From Paraprevotella sp. (GTDB taxonomy: Bacteria; Bacteroidota; Bacteroidia; Bacteroidales; Bacteroidaceae): a stretch of DNA of 64,000 nt. The notes below the pieces were generated by a model, which worked only from the letters and a program-made list of their open reading frames with translations, made no database searches and was not told the origin of the DNA. The position numbers were made by a program, and so were the translations under genes. The stretch covers positions 124,001-188,000 of the forward strand of contig JAGBCQ010000012.1 of NCBI GenBank assembly GCA_017937925.1, read 5' to 3'. Positions 10,354 to 17,691 of the stretch are shown piece after piece (within the stretch, counting starts at the first letter, position 1; every line of letters begins with the position of its first letter).

Positions 10354-10394
10354 AAATGGAGGCTGTGTCAAGTGGACAGAGCCTCCATTTTTTT
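10354..10394. terminator. Bidirectional terminator between gdhA and PEP-binding gene
   Basis: An inverted repeat of about 17 bp with one mismatch (left arm from 10354, right arm to 10391; core GGAGGCT/AGCCTCC) is followed by seven T residues. The minus strand also has a T-rich run, so it can stop both convergent genes. Confidence 0.85.
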
Positions 10395-10406
10395 ATCACT
10401 TACTCA

Positions 10407-13370
10407 CTAATTTTCTCCCGGTAGCATCACGACACCTTCCTTTTTCATGCCATCGACTTTTACTACTATCGGTTGTTCAAATCGGACACAGCGCACAAAC
10501 TTTGTTTCTTCCACTGCCGGCTGACTATTTAAATACGATTGGTTGTACACGCCATCGCCCATAAAGTCGTTGACAGTGAAATACCCCACTCCAAAGCTCG
10601 TCAGATTTTGGAAGAAGTGCGTACCTTGACTTGGGTCAACCCTATAGTTTGTCAATCCCGATTCCACAATGACGCGGGCTGCGGATATATTGGGCCATTT
10701 GACAGGGACTCCTAACCAAGAATCACTGCTACCCCAACGTCCCGGACCTACCAAAACATAATTCTTTCCTTCGCGCAAGTATCGGCTGTTTATCTTGTCA
10801 ATCTCGTCAGCTATCGCCGGATTGTTGGCAGCCGTATAATCCTCGGTCTTCACATATACCACATCAAAGATGTCGGTCATTACACCATGACCAATGGCAT
10901 TGTGCGAGCGTATCAGGGTTGCACTGTCGGGTATTAGGGTCAAGTCCTCCTCCAACATCATTTTGTTATCCACCATCGGACGGATTTGCAGCAGATAGAA
11001 CGTACCTGTTCGGTCGTCGTTCAGTTGGACTGCGAACTCAATTTCAACGGCACGGCGCATATCTTCCTGTCCATATTTCAATACCGACTTCAACAGGTCC
11101 GGCAATGGGAAGACGTTTTGCTGCAGTACGCCACAGAAGGTAATCAACTTGCGTCCACCATCGTAAATACCGTCACGAATCACCATGTCGTATGGGTCGT
11201 AGGTTGAGGCGATATAGCGCAACGACCCATCCTTCTCGGCATCGCGCACAGGCACTTTCAACAGGTTGAAGCCATCATCCACGCGGAACTCATCTTTCAC
11301 GGCTTTCATTTCCAGCGCATAAAAACAACTCTGTGTCTCGCGCAAGGCTATCTCCATCTCACTTGTTTGCAACACCTTGTCGGGATGTACCGGACATACG
11401 CGCAAATTCAAGCCGCCGTCCACGATATACTTGCCCAAACCGAGCGCAAGGTTCACTATTCCCTCCTCGGCTTTCTCGTCTCCAATCGGATAATAGTTGA
11501 CCGAACGTGCTACTCCTGATATGTTGGGATAGAAGCGTTCGCCATACTGACAGCCCGCCACTTCTTGCAGAATCACAGCCATCTTCTCTTGATCTATCAC
11601 ATTACTCGTAGCCGTCATATACGCCTTACTATCTTTATAATAAACCGAAGCATAAACGCCTTTAATCGAATCCGTCAGCATTTTTATTCGCTCCTGCTTA
11701 TTTTCGACGAATGGTATCATATAGGTAGAATAGATTCCGGCAAAAGGCTGATAGTGAGCGTCCTCAAGTAAAGAAGAGGAACGGATGGCAATGGGCTGAC
11801 GCACCACCTCGACGAACTTGCTCAAATCCTCCATCAATTGTTCCGGCAATTTGGCTTGAAGGAACGACCGGAGAATTTCCTCATCGGGAATATCCGACAA
11901 TGCCGTTTGGTAGAGTTCATTCTCGTCCATAAACTCATCAAAAACATCGGTACACAGCACCACCGTCTTGGGTATCATAACCTGTGCATTGTCATAAGCG
12001 TTCAAATCGGGATGCTGCTTGATGATATGGTCCAGAAACGCCAAACCGCGCCCCTTGCCTCCCAGCGAGCCTTCGCCAATACGGGCAAAATTGCTGAACC
12101 TGTCGAACCGCTCACGGTGGAACACAGCCACAACGCCTTGATTCTTCATGCGTCGATAACTCACTATGGCATCGTAGATAATCTGTCGGTGTGCGTCAAC
12201 ATCCTGCAACGAATCCCATGTGATATGCTTCAGGAACTCGGAGATGGGGAACAATGCCCTTGAACACAGCCAACGGGACACGTTGTTTCGTGTAATATGA
12301 TACAAGAGCGACTCCTTGGGCAGACTGAATATATTGTCCTGCAAGTCCTTCAGATTCTTGATGCGCGCCACTTCTTCCATAGTCTCCGGATTTTTGAAAA
12401 TAAAATCGCCAAAGCCGAAATACTTTCTGACCAACCGACGCAAGTCAACGCCTATCTTTTTGGAATTCTTGTCTATAAACTTTGCTCCACATCGCTCTGC
12501 CCACTCCTGTTTGTTCTCCTCCGACGACTCCATAATCAACGGCACGAACTCGTCCTCCGAACGTATGGCCGACAAGAGTTCGTAACCTGCCAATTCGTCC
12601 GTTTTTCCACCACGTGGGAAACGACAATCGCTAATGACTCCCAACGTATTGCCTTTATAACGACTATACAGCCCCCATGCCTCCTCATAATTACGCGCCA
12701 GAACAATCTTCGGGCGACCTCTCATTCGCAAAGTCTCCAACTGTGCGTTAAGCGCCTCGGTGGCAAACTCCAAACTCTGCTGAAGCACGAAACGGTATAA
12801 GATGGGGAGGATGGACGAATAGAAACGTATGGAATCCTCCACCAGCAGAATCATCTGAACTCCCGCAGCCACATCGTTCTCCAAATTCATCTTGTCCTCT
12901 ATCAATTTGATGATGGACAGCAGCAAGTCTGTATTCCCCAACCAGCAGAACACGTAGTCGAAGATAGAATAATCCATCTTCTCCATACTCCTACGAATAC
13001 CATGACTGAAGGGGGTCAGCATGACAAACGGGATTGTAGGATGCTCCGTCTTTATCCTTTTAGAGATTTCAAACACATCTTTGTTGTCCGCTCCCGGCAT
13101 ACAAATTATCAGGTCGAACGATGTGCGCTCCAACTCCTCCTTGGCCTCTTCGAACGACGCCACTTGAAAGAAACGAGGAGGATAGCGCAATCCCAACTTG
13201 ACATACTCATCAAATATTTTTTCATCCACACGCCCATCATCCTCCAGCATAAAGGCATCGTACGGGTTCGCTATCAGCAACACATTAAAGATGCGACGTT
13301 TCATCAAATCTACGAACGACGTATCCCTTAATAACGGGCACTCACTGTTATTTCCTGTCATGTTTTTCAA
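10407..13370 (-). CDS. Two-receiver / PEP-synthase-type ATP-grasp protein
   Basis: A 987-residue protein. Residues about 28-150 and 165-320 resemble two response-regulator receiver folds. The first lacks the acceptor Asp (FDLIICMP); the second keeps one at VISDCRFP. From about 430 to 790 there is a pyruvate-phosphate-dikinase N-terminal ATP-grasp domain (GEGSLGGKGRGLAFLD, PIAIRSSSLLEDAHYQPFAGIYST, ending FYLLQIRPM). The phosphohistidine swivelling domain and the PEP-binding barrel of true PEP synthase/PPDK are absent; a unique C-terminal region (VLVGPGRWGSSDSW, THFFQNLTSFGVGYF) replaces them. The activity is therefore uncertain: possibly an ATP-dependent phosphotransfer or sensory protein. 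It lies between two glutamate dehydrogenase genes. Confidence 0.75.
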   Translation of the reverse strand: MKNMTGNNSECPLLRDTSFVDLMKRRIFNVLLIANPYDAFMLEDDGRVDEKIFDEYVKLGLRYPPRFFQVASFEEAKEELERTSFDLIICMPGADNKDVFEISKRIKTEHPTIPFVMLTPFSHGIRRSMEKMDYSIFDYVFCWLGNTDLLLSIIKLIEDKMNLENDVAAGVQMILLVEDSIRFYSSILPILYRFVLQQSLEFATEALNAQLETLRMRGRPKIVLARNYEEAWGLYSRYKGNTLGVISDCRFPRGGKTDELAGYELLSAIRSEDEFVPLIMESSEENKQEWAERCGAKFIDKNSKKIGVDLRRLVRKYFGFGDFIFKNPETMEEVARIKNLKDLQDNIFSLPKESLLYHITRNNVSRWLCSRALFPISEFLKHITWDSLQDVDAHRQIIYDAIVSYRRMKNQGVVAVFHRERFDRFSNFARIGEGSLGGKGRGLAFLDHIIKQHPDLNAYDNAQVMIPKTVVLCTDVFDEFMDENELYQTALSDIPDEEILRSFLQAKLPEQLMEDLSKFVEVVRQPIAIRSSSLLEDAHYQPFAGIYSTYMIPFVENKQERIKMLTDSIKGVYASVYYKDSKAYMTATSNVIDQEKMAVILQEVAGCQYGERFYPNISGVARSVNYYPIGDEKAEEGIVNLALGLGKYIVDGGLNLRVCPVHPDKVLQTSEMEIALRETQSCFYALEMKAVKDEFRVDDGFNLLKVPVRDAEKDGSLRYIASTYDPYDMVIRDGIYDGGRKLITFCGVLQQNVFPLPDLLKSVLKYGQEDMRRAVEIEFAVQLNDDRTGTFYLLQIRPMVDNKMMLEEDLTLIPDSATLIRSHNAIGHGVMTDIFDVVYVKTEDYTAANNPAIADEIDKINSRYLREGKNYVLVGPGRWGSSDSWLGVPVKWPNISAARVIVESGLTNYRVDPSQGTHFFQNLTSFGVGYFTVNDFMGDGVYNQSYLNSQPAVEETKFVRCVRFEQPIVVKVDGMKKEGVVMLPGEN

Positions 13371-13430
13371 TGTTCATAATACGCAAAACAAATAAACACA
13401 AAAAACGGAAGACTGGCAAGACATTGGCGG

Positions 13431-13473
13431 AAAAATTATCGGCATGAATACAATAAAATGTACTCACGCCGAT
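13431..13473 (-). terminator. Terminator of second glutamate dehydrogenase gene
   Basis: ATCGGCATGA (13438-13447) and TCACGCCGAT (13464-13473) pair with one mismatch. The minus-strand transcript then reads a run of U residues. Confidence 0.65.
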
Positions 13474-13494
13474 ACGTCATTTAGCTTATTATTC

Positions 13495-14832
13495 TTAAAC
13501 CACTCCTTGTGCCATCATCGCTTTCGCCACTTTCATGAAACCGGCAATGTTCGCACCCTTCACATAGTTGACGTAACCACTCGGCTCCGTACCATATTTC
13601 ACGCACTGCTCATGGATATTGTGCATGATGGCATGAAGTTTGGCATCCACCTCGTCAGCACTCCAATTCAGATGCGTTGCGTTCTGACTCATCTCAAGTC
13701 CGGAAGTTGCTACCCCACCGGCATTGACAGCCTTACCCGGAGCGTACAACATTTGATGCTCGACAAACAAATCTATGGCCTCGGGCGTGCAACCCATATT
13801 GGAAATCTCACCGACACAAAGCGTACCATTATCAATCAAACACCGGGCATCATCACCATTCAACTCGTTCTGAGTAGCACAAGGTAACGCAATGTCACAC
13901 TTCACCTCCCACGGTTTACGAGAGGGCACAAACACTGCTCCCTTGAACCTTTCGGCATAAGGACTGCAAATGTCATTCCCGCTTGCTCGCAACTCCAGCA
14001 TATAATCAATCTTCTCGCCACTCACCCCCTGCTCGTCGTAAATATAGCCATCCGGACCGGATATAGTAATCACCTTAGCACCCATCTCAGTGGCTTTCTT
14101 GGCAGCTCCCCATGCCACATTACCAAATCCGCTTATTGCCACACGTTTGCCTTTAATGTCCAAACCCTTGACAGCCAACATCTCCTTAACGAAATAAAGT
14201 CCGCCATATCCTGTAGCCTCAGGGCGAATCAACGAACCACCGAACTCCAATCCCTTACCGGTCAATACACCACTCCAATCCCTTGTCAACTTCTTGTACT
14301 GCCCGAAGAGATAGCCTACTTCACGTCCGCCAACACCTATATCGCCTGCCGGAATATCAATTTCAGGACCGATATAACGATACAATTCATTCATAAACGC
14401 TTGGCAGAATCGCATCACTTCAGCATCACTCTTACCGCGAGGAGAGAAGTCGGAACCTCCCTTGCCACCACCCATAGGCAATGTGGTCAAGGCATTCTTA
14501 AAGGTCTGCTCGAAAGCGAGAAACTTCAAGATGGACAAATTGACCGAAGCATGAAAGCGCAGACCGCCCTTATAAGGACCTATAGCACTGTTGAACTGCA
14601 CACGGTAGCCTAGATTCACCTGAACCTCCCCCTTGTCATCAACCCACGGCACACGGAATATGATGATACGCTCCGGTTCAACAAGACGTTCTATCAATTT
14701 AGCTTTTTCAAACTCGGGATGAGCATTATAAACATCCTCTATTGAAACAAGTACTTCGCGAACAGCTTGCAAATACTCGTTCTCACCCGAATGCTTGGCT
14801 TCAAGATGAGCCATAATCTTCTGTAGTTCCAT
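13495..14832 (-). CDS. Hexameric glutamate dehydrogenase (paralogue 2)
   Basis: A second GDH-I-class enzyme, about 445 residues from the chosen start. It has the same LPMGGGKGGSDFSP active-site segment and an identical C-terminal motif (VNYVKGANIAGFMKVAKAMMAQG), but a different Rossmann loop (SGFGNVAWGAAKKA), which suggests a different cofactor or kinetic role. The reading frame is open to a GTG at 14868, but the predicted -7 promoter element ends at 14877, so that codon would sit at or before the transcript start. The ATG at 14832 (MELQKIM) or 14838 fits the family. The bidirectional role (assimilation or glutamate catabolism) is inferred. Confidence 0.93.
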   Translation of the reverse strand: MELQKIMAHLEAKHSGENEYLQAVREVLVSIEDVYNAHPEFEKAKLIERLVEPERIIIFRVPWVDDKGEVQVNLGYRVQFNSAIGPYKGGLRFHASVNLSILKFLAFEQTFKNALTTLPMGGGKGGSDFSPRGKSDAEVMRFCQAFMNELYRYIGPEIDIPAGDIGVGGREVGYLFGQYKKLTRDWSGVLTGKGLEFGGSLIRPEATGYGGLYFVKEMLAVKGLDIKGKRVAISGFGNVAWGAAKKATEMGAKVITISGPDGYIYDEQGVSGEKIDYMLELRASGNDICSPYAERFKGAVFVPSRKPWEVKCDIALPCATQNELNGDDARCLIDNGTLCVGEISNMGCTPEAIDLFVEHQMLYAPGKAVNAGGVATSGLEMSQNATHLNWSADEVDAKLHAIMHNIHEQCVKYGTEPSGYVNYVKGANIAGFMKVAKAMMAQGVV

Positions 14833-14876
14833 AGACATCGATTTAAGTAAATAACATTTTGTCACCACTCACACCG

Positions 14877-14907
14877 CAAACCTACGAATTTAGAAAGCAA
14901 AAAGCAA
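14877..14907 (-). promoter_or_regulatory. Predicted promoter of second glutamate dehydrogenase
   Basis: On the minus strand, TTG (14905-14907), 20 bp, then TAGGTTTG (14877-14884). It places the transcript start near 14870 and so decides the translation start of the gene downstream. Confidence 0.6.
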
Positions 14908-14970
14908 TACCATACAAGGTTAATAAAGTATAAATCTTACAAAATGACAACCACGCCAAAGGGACGACAC

Positions 14971-15010
14971 AAAAAAAGAGCGTGCCGAAACCATCGTTCC
15001 GACACGCTCT
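14971..15010 (-). terminator. Terminator of DUF2582 gene
   Basis: AGAGCGTG (14978-14985) pairs with CACGCTCT (15003-15010), extended inward with one mismatch. The minus strand continues into seven U residues. Confidence 0.8.
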
Positions 15011-15034
15011 AATATCTTTTAAAACACTACCTGA

Positions 15035-15235
15035 TTACTTCAAAGAGAAAACAGGTTCTTTCTCATCACCGCTAACAGCCAATTTATCCTCACGGAGCAA
15101 CCAACCAAGAGCCAAATACAATTCCTTGTCAGTCTTTACCTTTGCTGCTTTCTTCAATTCTTTTACACCTAACTGTGCGTTCTCGTTCAATGCAGTCCAA
15201 ACTTGTCCTGCCAATGCACCAGCATTTTCAAACAT
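15035..15235 (-). CDS. Winged-helix DUF2582 small protein
   Basis: A 66-residue protein that fits the DUF2582 winged helix-turn-helix family: an N-terminal helix (AGALAGQVWTALNE), LGVKELKKAAKV as putative recognition segment, and a C-terminal strand EPVFSLK. Many Bacteroidetes encode one copy next to an unrelated gene. DNA binding is inferred from the fold only. It has its own terminator and a TACCTTTG -7 element (15286-15293, minus strand). Confidence 0.75.
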   Translation of the reverse strand: MFENAGALAGQVWTALNENAQLGVKELKKAAKVKTDKELYLALGWLLREDKLAVSGDEKEPVFSLK

Positions 15236-15285
15236 AATACTTAAACTTTTTAATAAATTAAAACAATCTTTCCTTAAATCGGGTG

Positions 15286-15293
15286 CAAAGGTA
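15286..15293 (-). promoter_or_regulatory. -7 element upstream of DUF2582 gene
   Basis: The minus strand reads TACCTTTG, a perfect TAnnTTTG match 51 bp before the start. No convincing -33 TTTG is seen, so confidence is modest. Confidence 0.45.
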
Positions 15294-15402
15294 CGAAACT
15301 TTTCCTTATATCTTATAAGCAGGGGATTTGCAGTTTGCTATTTATAAGTATTATTAACTTTTCACAACAATTTAACGTACCAATTATGGCATACAGCATC
15401 CA

Positions 15403-15867
15403 TTATTCCAATGTTTCGAGGTAATCAGCAAATATCCTTGCTGCCGTCTCCACCATCTTAGCACAGGGCCTTTTTTGATAATAGGCAGCTGTCCTAGCCT
15501 CAGCCTCACTGACAACAGGCTCTTGTCGCGACAAACCCAAAAGTTCGGCACAAGTCAAAGAGCCATTCTCCTCCTTAAAACGCTTGGCAAGTTCCTGAAC
15601 CACTGCATAATTGCGCGACTTCCCCTCGCGGTCTGCACCATCCACCGCTCCGGTCTCCAACCCGGCCAAAAGAAACATTCCGCAAGCAGCTCCACACGTC
15701 ATTCTCATCCTACCGATACCACCACCAAAGGAGGCTGCCATCCTCAAAGCCTGCTCACGATTAAATCCATAAATGTCGGCAAAAGCCGCTACAACAGCCT
15801 GCGAACAATTGTAACCCTCCTTAAAGTAAGCCACAGCCCTTGCTACCCTCTCTTCCTTGTTAATCAT
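15403..15867 (-). CDS. C_GCAxxG_C_C family redox-type protein
   Basis: A 154-residue protein of the C_GCAxxG_C_C family, named for its conserved cysteine pattern. Seen here: GYNCSQAV, then TCGAACGMFL (CGAxxG core), then SLTCAELL and RPCAKMVE. The family is predicted to bind metal or carry out redox chemistry, but its function is not established. A possible minus-strand -7 element, TAACTTTG, lies at 15891-15898 with a loosely spaced TTTG at 15922-15925. Confidence 0.82.
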   Translation of the reverse strand: MINKEERVARAVAYFKEGYNCSQAVVAAFADIYGFNREQALRMAASFGGGIGRMRMTCGAACGMFLLAGLETGAVDGADREGKSRNYAVVQELAKRFKEENGSLTCAELLGLSRQEPVVSEAEARTAAYYQKRPCAKMVETAARIFADYLETLE

Positions 15868-15987
15868 ACTCTATACCATTTATCTCACTACAAAGTTAAG
15901 CAGAAATTGGAATCTACCATGCAAAACCCGAGAAAATATCATTGCCGAACCACTGCCGACCGATTTCAGAAGAGAACATCACAAAGA

Positions 15988-16019
15988 TTTGCTACTTACA
16001 AGAGAATAACGTAATTTAG
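15988..16019 (+). promoter_or_regulatory. Predicted promoter of small lipoprotein gene
   Basis: TTTG at 15988-15991, a 20-bp spacer, then TAATTTAG at 16012-16019, one base off the -7 consensus. The start codon is 24 bp on. Confidence 0.5.
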
Positions 16020-16043
16020 CAGACAAAATAACACTCATCAACG

Positions 16044-16451
16044 ATGAAAGCAATAAGATTATTCACCCCACTGCTGTCAGTACTGCTACTCGCAAGTTGT
16101 GGCTTTGAGAATTTCGACGAACGCTGCGAACGAGAAGCACAGGAATACACCCAAAAACAATGTCCGCGCCGCATGGATCAATACACCATGATGGACAGTC
16201 TGACTTACAACAAACCGACACGCACCCTTACCTATTACTACACTCTTGAAGGCATGTTAGACAATGACAGCGTCATGACCCCCGATGCCGGAAACATCTT
16301 AGAAGCCAACCTTAAAGAAGCCATTATCAACTCCGTCGATTTGAAGACACACAAGGACAAGGGCATCAACTTCTGTTATTGCTATCATTCCAAGACCACC
16401 GGAAAAGTCCGCTTTACCACTACCATTACCCAAGCCGACTATAGTAAGTAG
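16044..16451 (+). CDS. Small predicted lipoprotein
   Basis: A 135-residue protein with a lipoprotein signal peptide: charged MKAIR, hydrophobic stretch, and lipobox LLASC with Cys19 as lipidation site. The mature part is polar and has no recognised domain. Position +2 after the Cys is Gly. An inner-leaflet outer-membrane or periplasmic location is likely. Function unknown. Confidence 0.7.
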   Translation: MKAIRLFTPLLSVLLLASCGFENFDERCEREAQEYTQKQCPRRMDQYTMMDSLTYNKPTRTLTYYYTLEGMLDNDSVMTPDAGNILEANLKEAIINSVDLKTHKDKGINFCYCYHSKTTGKVRFTTTITQADYSK

Positions 16452-16454
16452 CAT

Positions 16455-16491
16455 TAAAAAGAAAAGGGGCGTGCCAATAACACACCCCCTT
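16455..16491 (-). terminator. Imperfect terminator of pheT-TSCPD operon
   Basis: AAGGGGCGTG (16464-16473) pairs imperfectly with CACACCCCCTT (16481-16491). On the minus strand a T-rich run (complement of 16455-16465) follows, fitting termination of the minus-strand operon that ends at 16518. It may also stop the lipoprotein gene. Confidence 0.5.
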
Positions 16492-16517
16492 ATACCTTAT
16501 TATTATACGCGCGCGCG

Positions 16518-16766
16518 TTACTGCTGCATCGCCTGTTCCAAAGCACGACACAATTGGTCGGGACAAGATGTCGCCTTCATGCCACAACGGATACCATTAA
16601 GTCGGGCTATCACATCACTCACTTTCATACCCTCTACCAAACGGGCTATTCCTTGCAAATTCCCATGACAGCCACCGGCAAAACGAACGGACTTTACGAC
16701 CTCTCCGTCTAGCTCCAACTCAATAGCTTGGCTACAAGTACCTTGCGTATAATAAACCGTTTTCAT
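16518..16766 (-). CDS. TSCPD domain protein
   Basis: An 82-residue protein made of a single TSCPD domain, with the eponymous TSCPD at residues about 70-74 plus conserved GTCS and FAGGCHGN. The domain is also found at the C terminus of class II ribonucleotide reductases, where it may bind metal. Stand-alone copies have no proven function. It starts 2 bp after the yebC stop, so it is the last gene of the operon. Confidence 0.8.
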   Translation of the reverse strand: MKTVYYTQGTCSQAIELELDGEVVKSVRFAGGCHGNLQGIARLVEGMKVSDVIARLNGIRCGMKATSCPDQLCRALEQAMQQ

Positions 16767-16768
16767 GT

Positions 16769-17500
16769 TTACGCCTCTTCAGGTTTCATGTTGGTATATA
16801 CTGTCTGCACATCGTCAAACTCTTCCAACTTCTCTACCATCTTGTTCAAGGTTTCTCGTGCCTCAGCAGTGACATCCTTCAAGTCGTTCGGGATATAAGT
16901 AAACTCACCACCGACATCCTCAAAGCCTTGCTCCTCAAGTTGTTTTTGGATAGCGCCATAGCTCTTAGGGTCACCGTAGATGGTAATCGTTCCTTCTTCC
17001 TCATCCATATCGAAATCCTCTTCCACTCCGTAGTCAATCAGTTCGAGAATCAAATCGTCCATATCCAAGTCAGCCGGTTTCTTAAATGTAAACAAGCACT
17101 TGTGGTCAAAGAGATATGCCAACGAACCCATGTTGCCCAAAGTTCCGGAGAATTTGTTGAAGACCGAACGCACGTCGGCTACTGTTCTCGTAGGGTTGTC
17201 TGTCAACGTATCGACAAACACCGCGATTCCGTGCGGTCCATAACCTTCATACGTCATGCTCTTGTACTCGCTTTGGTCCTTGCCCATCGCATTCTTAATA
17301 GCACGCTCGATGTTATCCTTCGGCATGTTCTCACGCTTACAGGTTGCTATCAACGAACGCAATGTCGGGTTGTTCTCAGGTTCCGGACCGCCTGCTTTCA
17401 CCGCAATGGCAATTTGTTTTCCTAACTTAGTGAAGGTCTTTGCCATGTGGCCCCATCTTTTCAGCTTTGCAGCTTTTCTATATTCAAAAGCTCTTCCCAT
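16769..17500 (-). CDS. yebC: YebC/PmpR-family regulator or translation factor
   Basis: A 243-residue YebC/PmpR (TACO1) family protein with the hallmark N-terminus MGRAFEYRKAAKLKRWGHMAKTFTK-like region and acidic C-terminal domain. Members act either as DNA-binding regulators or, as shown for some, as ribosome factors that relieve stalling. It lies in one operon with pheT and two small genes, which suits a link to translation. Confidence 0.92.
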   Translation of the reverse strand: MGRAFEYRKAAKLKRWGHMAKTFTKLGKQIAIAVKAGGPEPENNPTLRSLIATCKRENMPKDNIERAIKNAMGKDQSEYKSMTYEGYGPHGIAVFVDTLTDNPTRTVADVRSVFNKFSGTLGNMGSLAYLFDHKCLFTFKKPADLDMDDLILELIDYGVEEDFDMDEEEGTITIYGDPKSYGAIQKQLEEQGFEDVGGEFTYIPNDLKDVTAEARETLNKMVEKLEEFDDVQTVYTNMKPEEA

Positions 17501-17520
17501 TGGTTTAAATTTTTATTGTG

Positions 17521-17685
17521 TTATTTCTTTGTATTTCTCATTTTATAGTTCAGCCAAACTCCGTAAACTACCAATACAACAGTCGGTATGAGCAGTGCCC
17601 TAGTATATCCCTGCATGGTAATTTGCAGTAGCCAGCAGAACACCAAGATGTAATAAACGATTTTTGCTATGAGTAAACCTTTCAT
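17521..17685 (-). CDS. 54-aa membrane protein between pheT and yebC
   Basis: A short frame (ATG at 17685, TAA at 17521) encodes 54 residues beginning MKGLLIAKIVYYILVFCWLL and ending in a basic tail, KMRNTKK. Two hydrophobic segments (about 5-21 and 29-46) suggest a hairpin membrane protein. It starts 6 bp after the pheT stop and ends 20 bp before yebC, on the same strand, so it looks like a real member of the operon. Function unknown. Confidence 0.65.
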   Translation of the reverse strand: MKGLLIAKIVYYILVFCWLLQITMQGYTRALLIPTVVLVVYGVWLNYKMRNTKK

Positions 17686-17691
17686 CTATCT

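Noticed and set aside
14833-14868. GTG start at 14868 for the second glutamate dehydrogenase
   Set aside because: The predicted -7 element ends at 14877, leaving no leader, and the extra residues do not fit the family.
16507-16518. Alternating CG run (TATACGCGCGCGCG), similar to one near 31240
   Set aside because: Could form Z-DNA or be a methylation target, but two short copies give no basis for a function.
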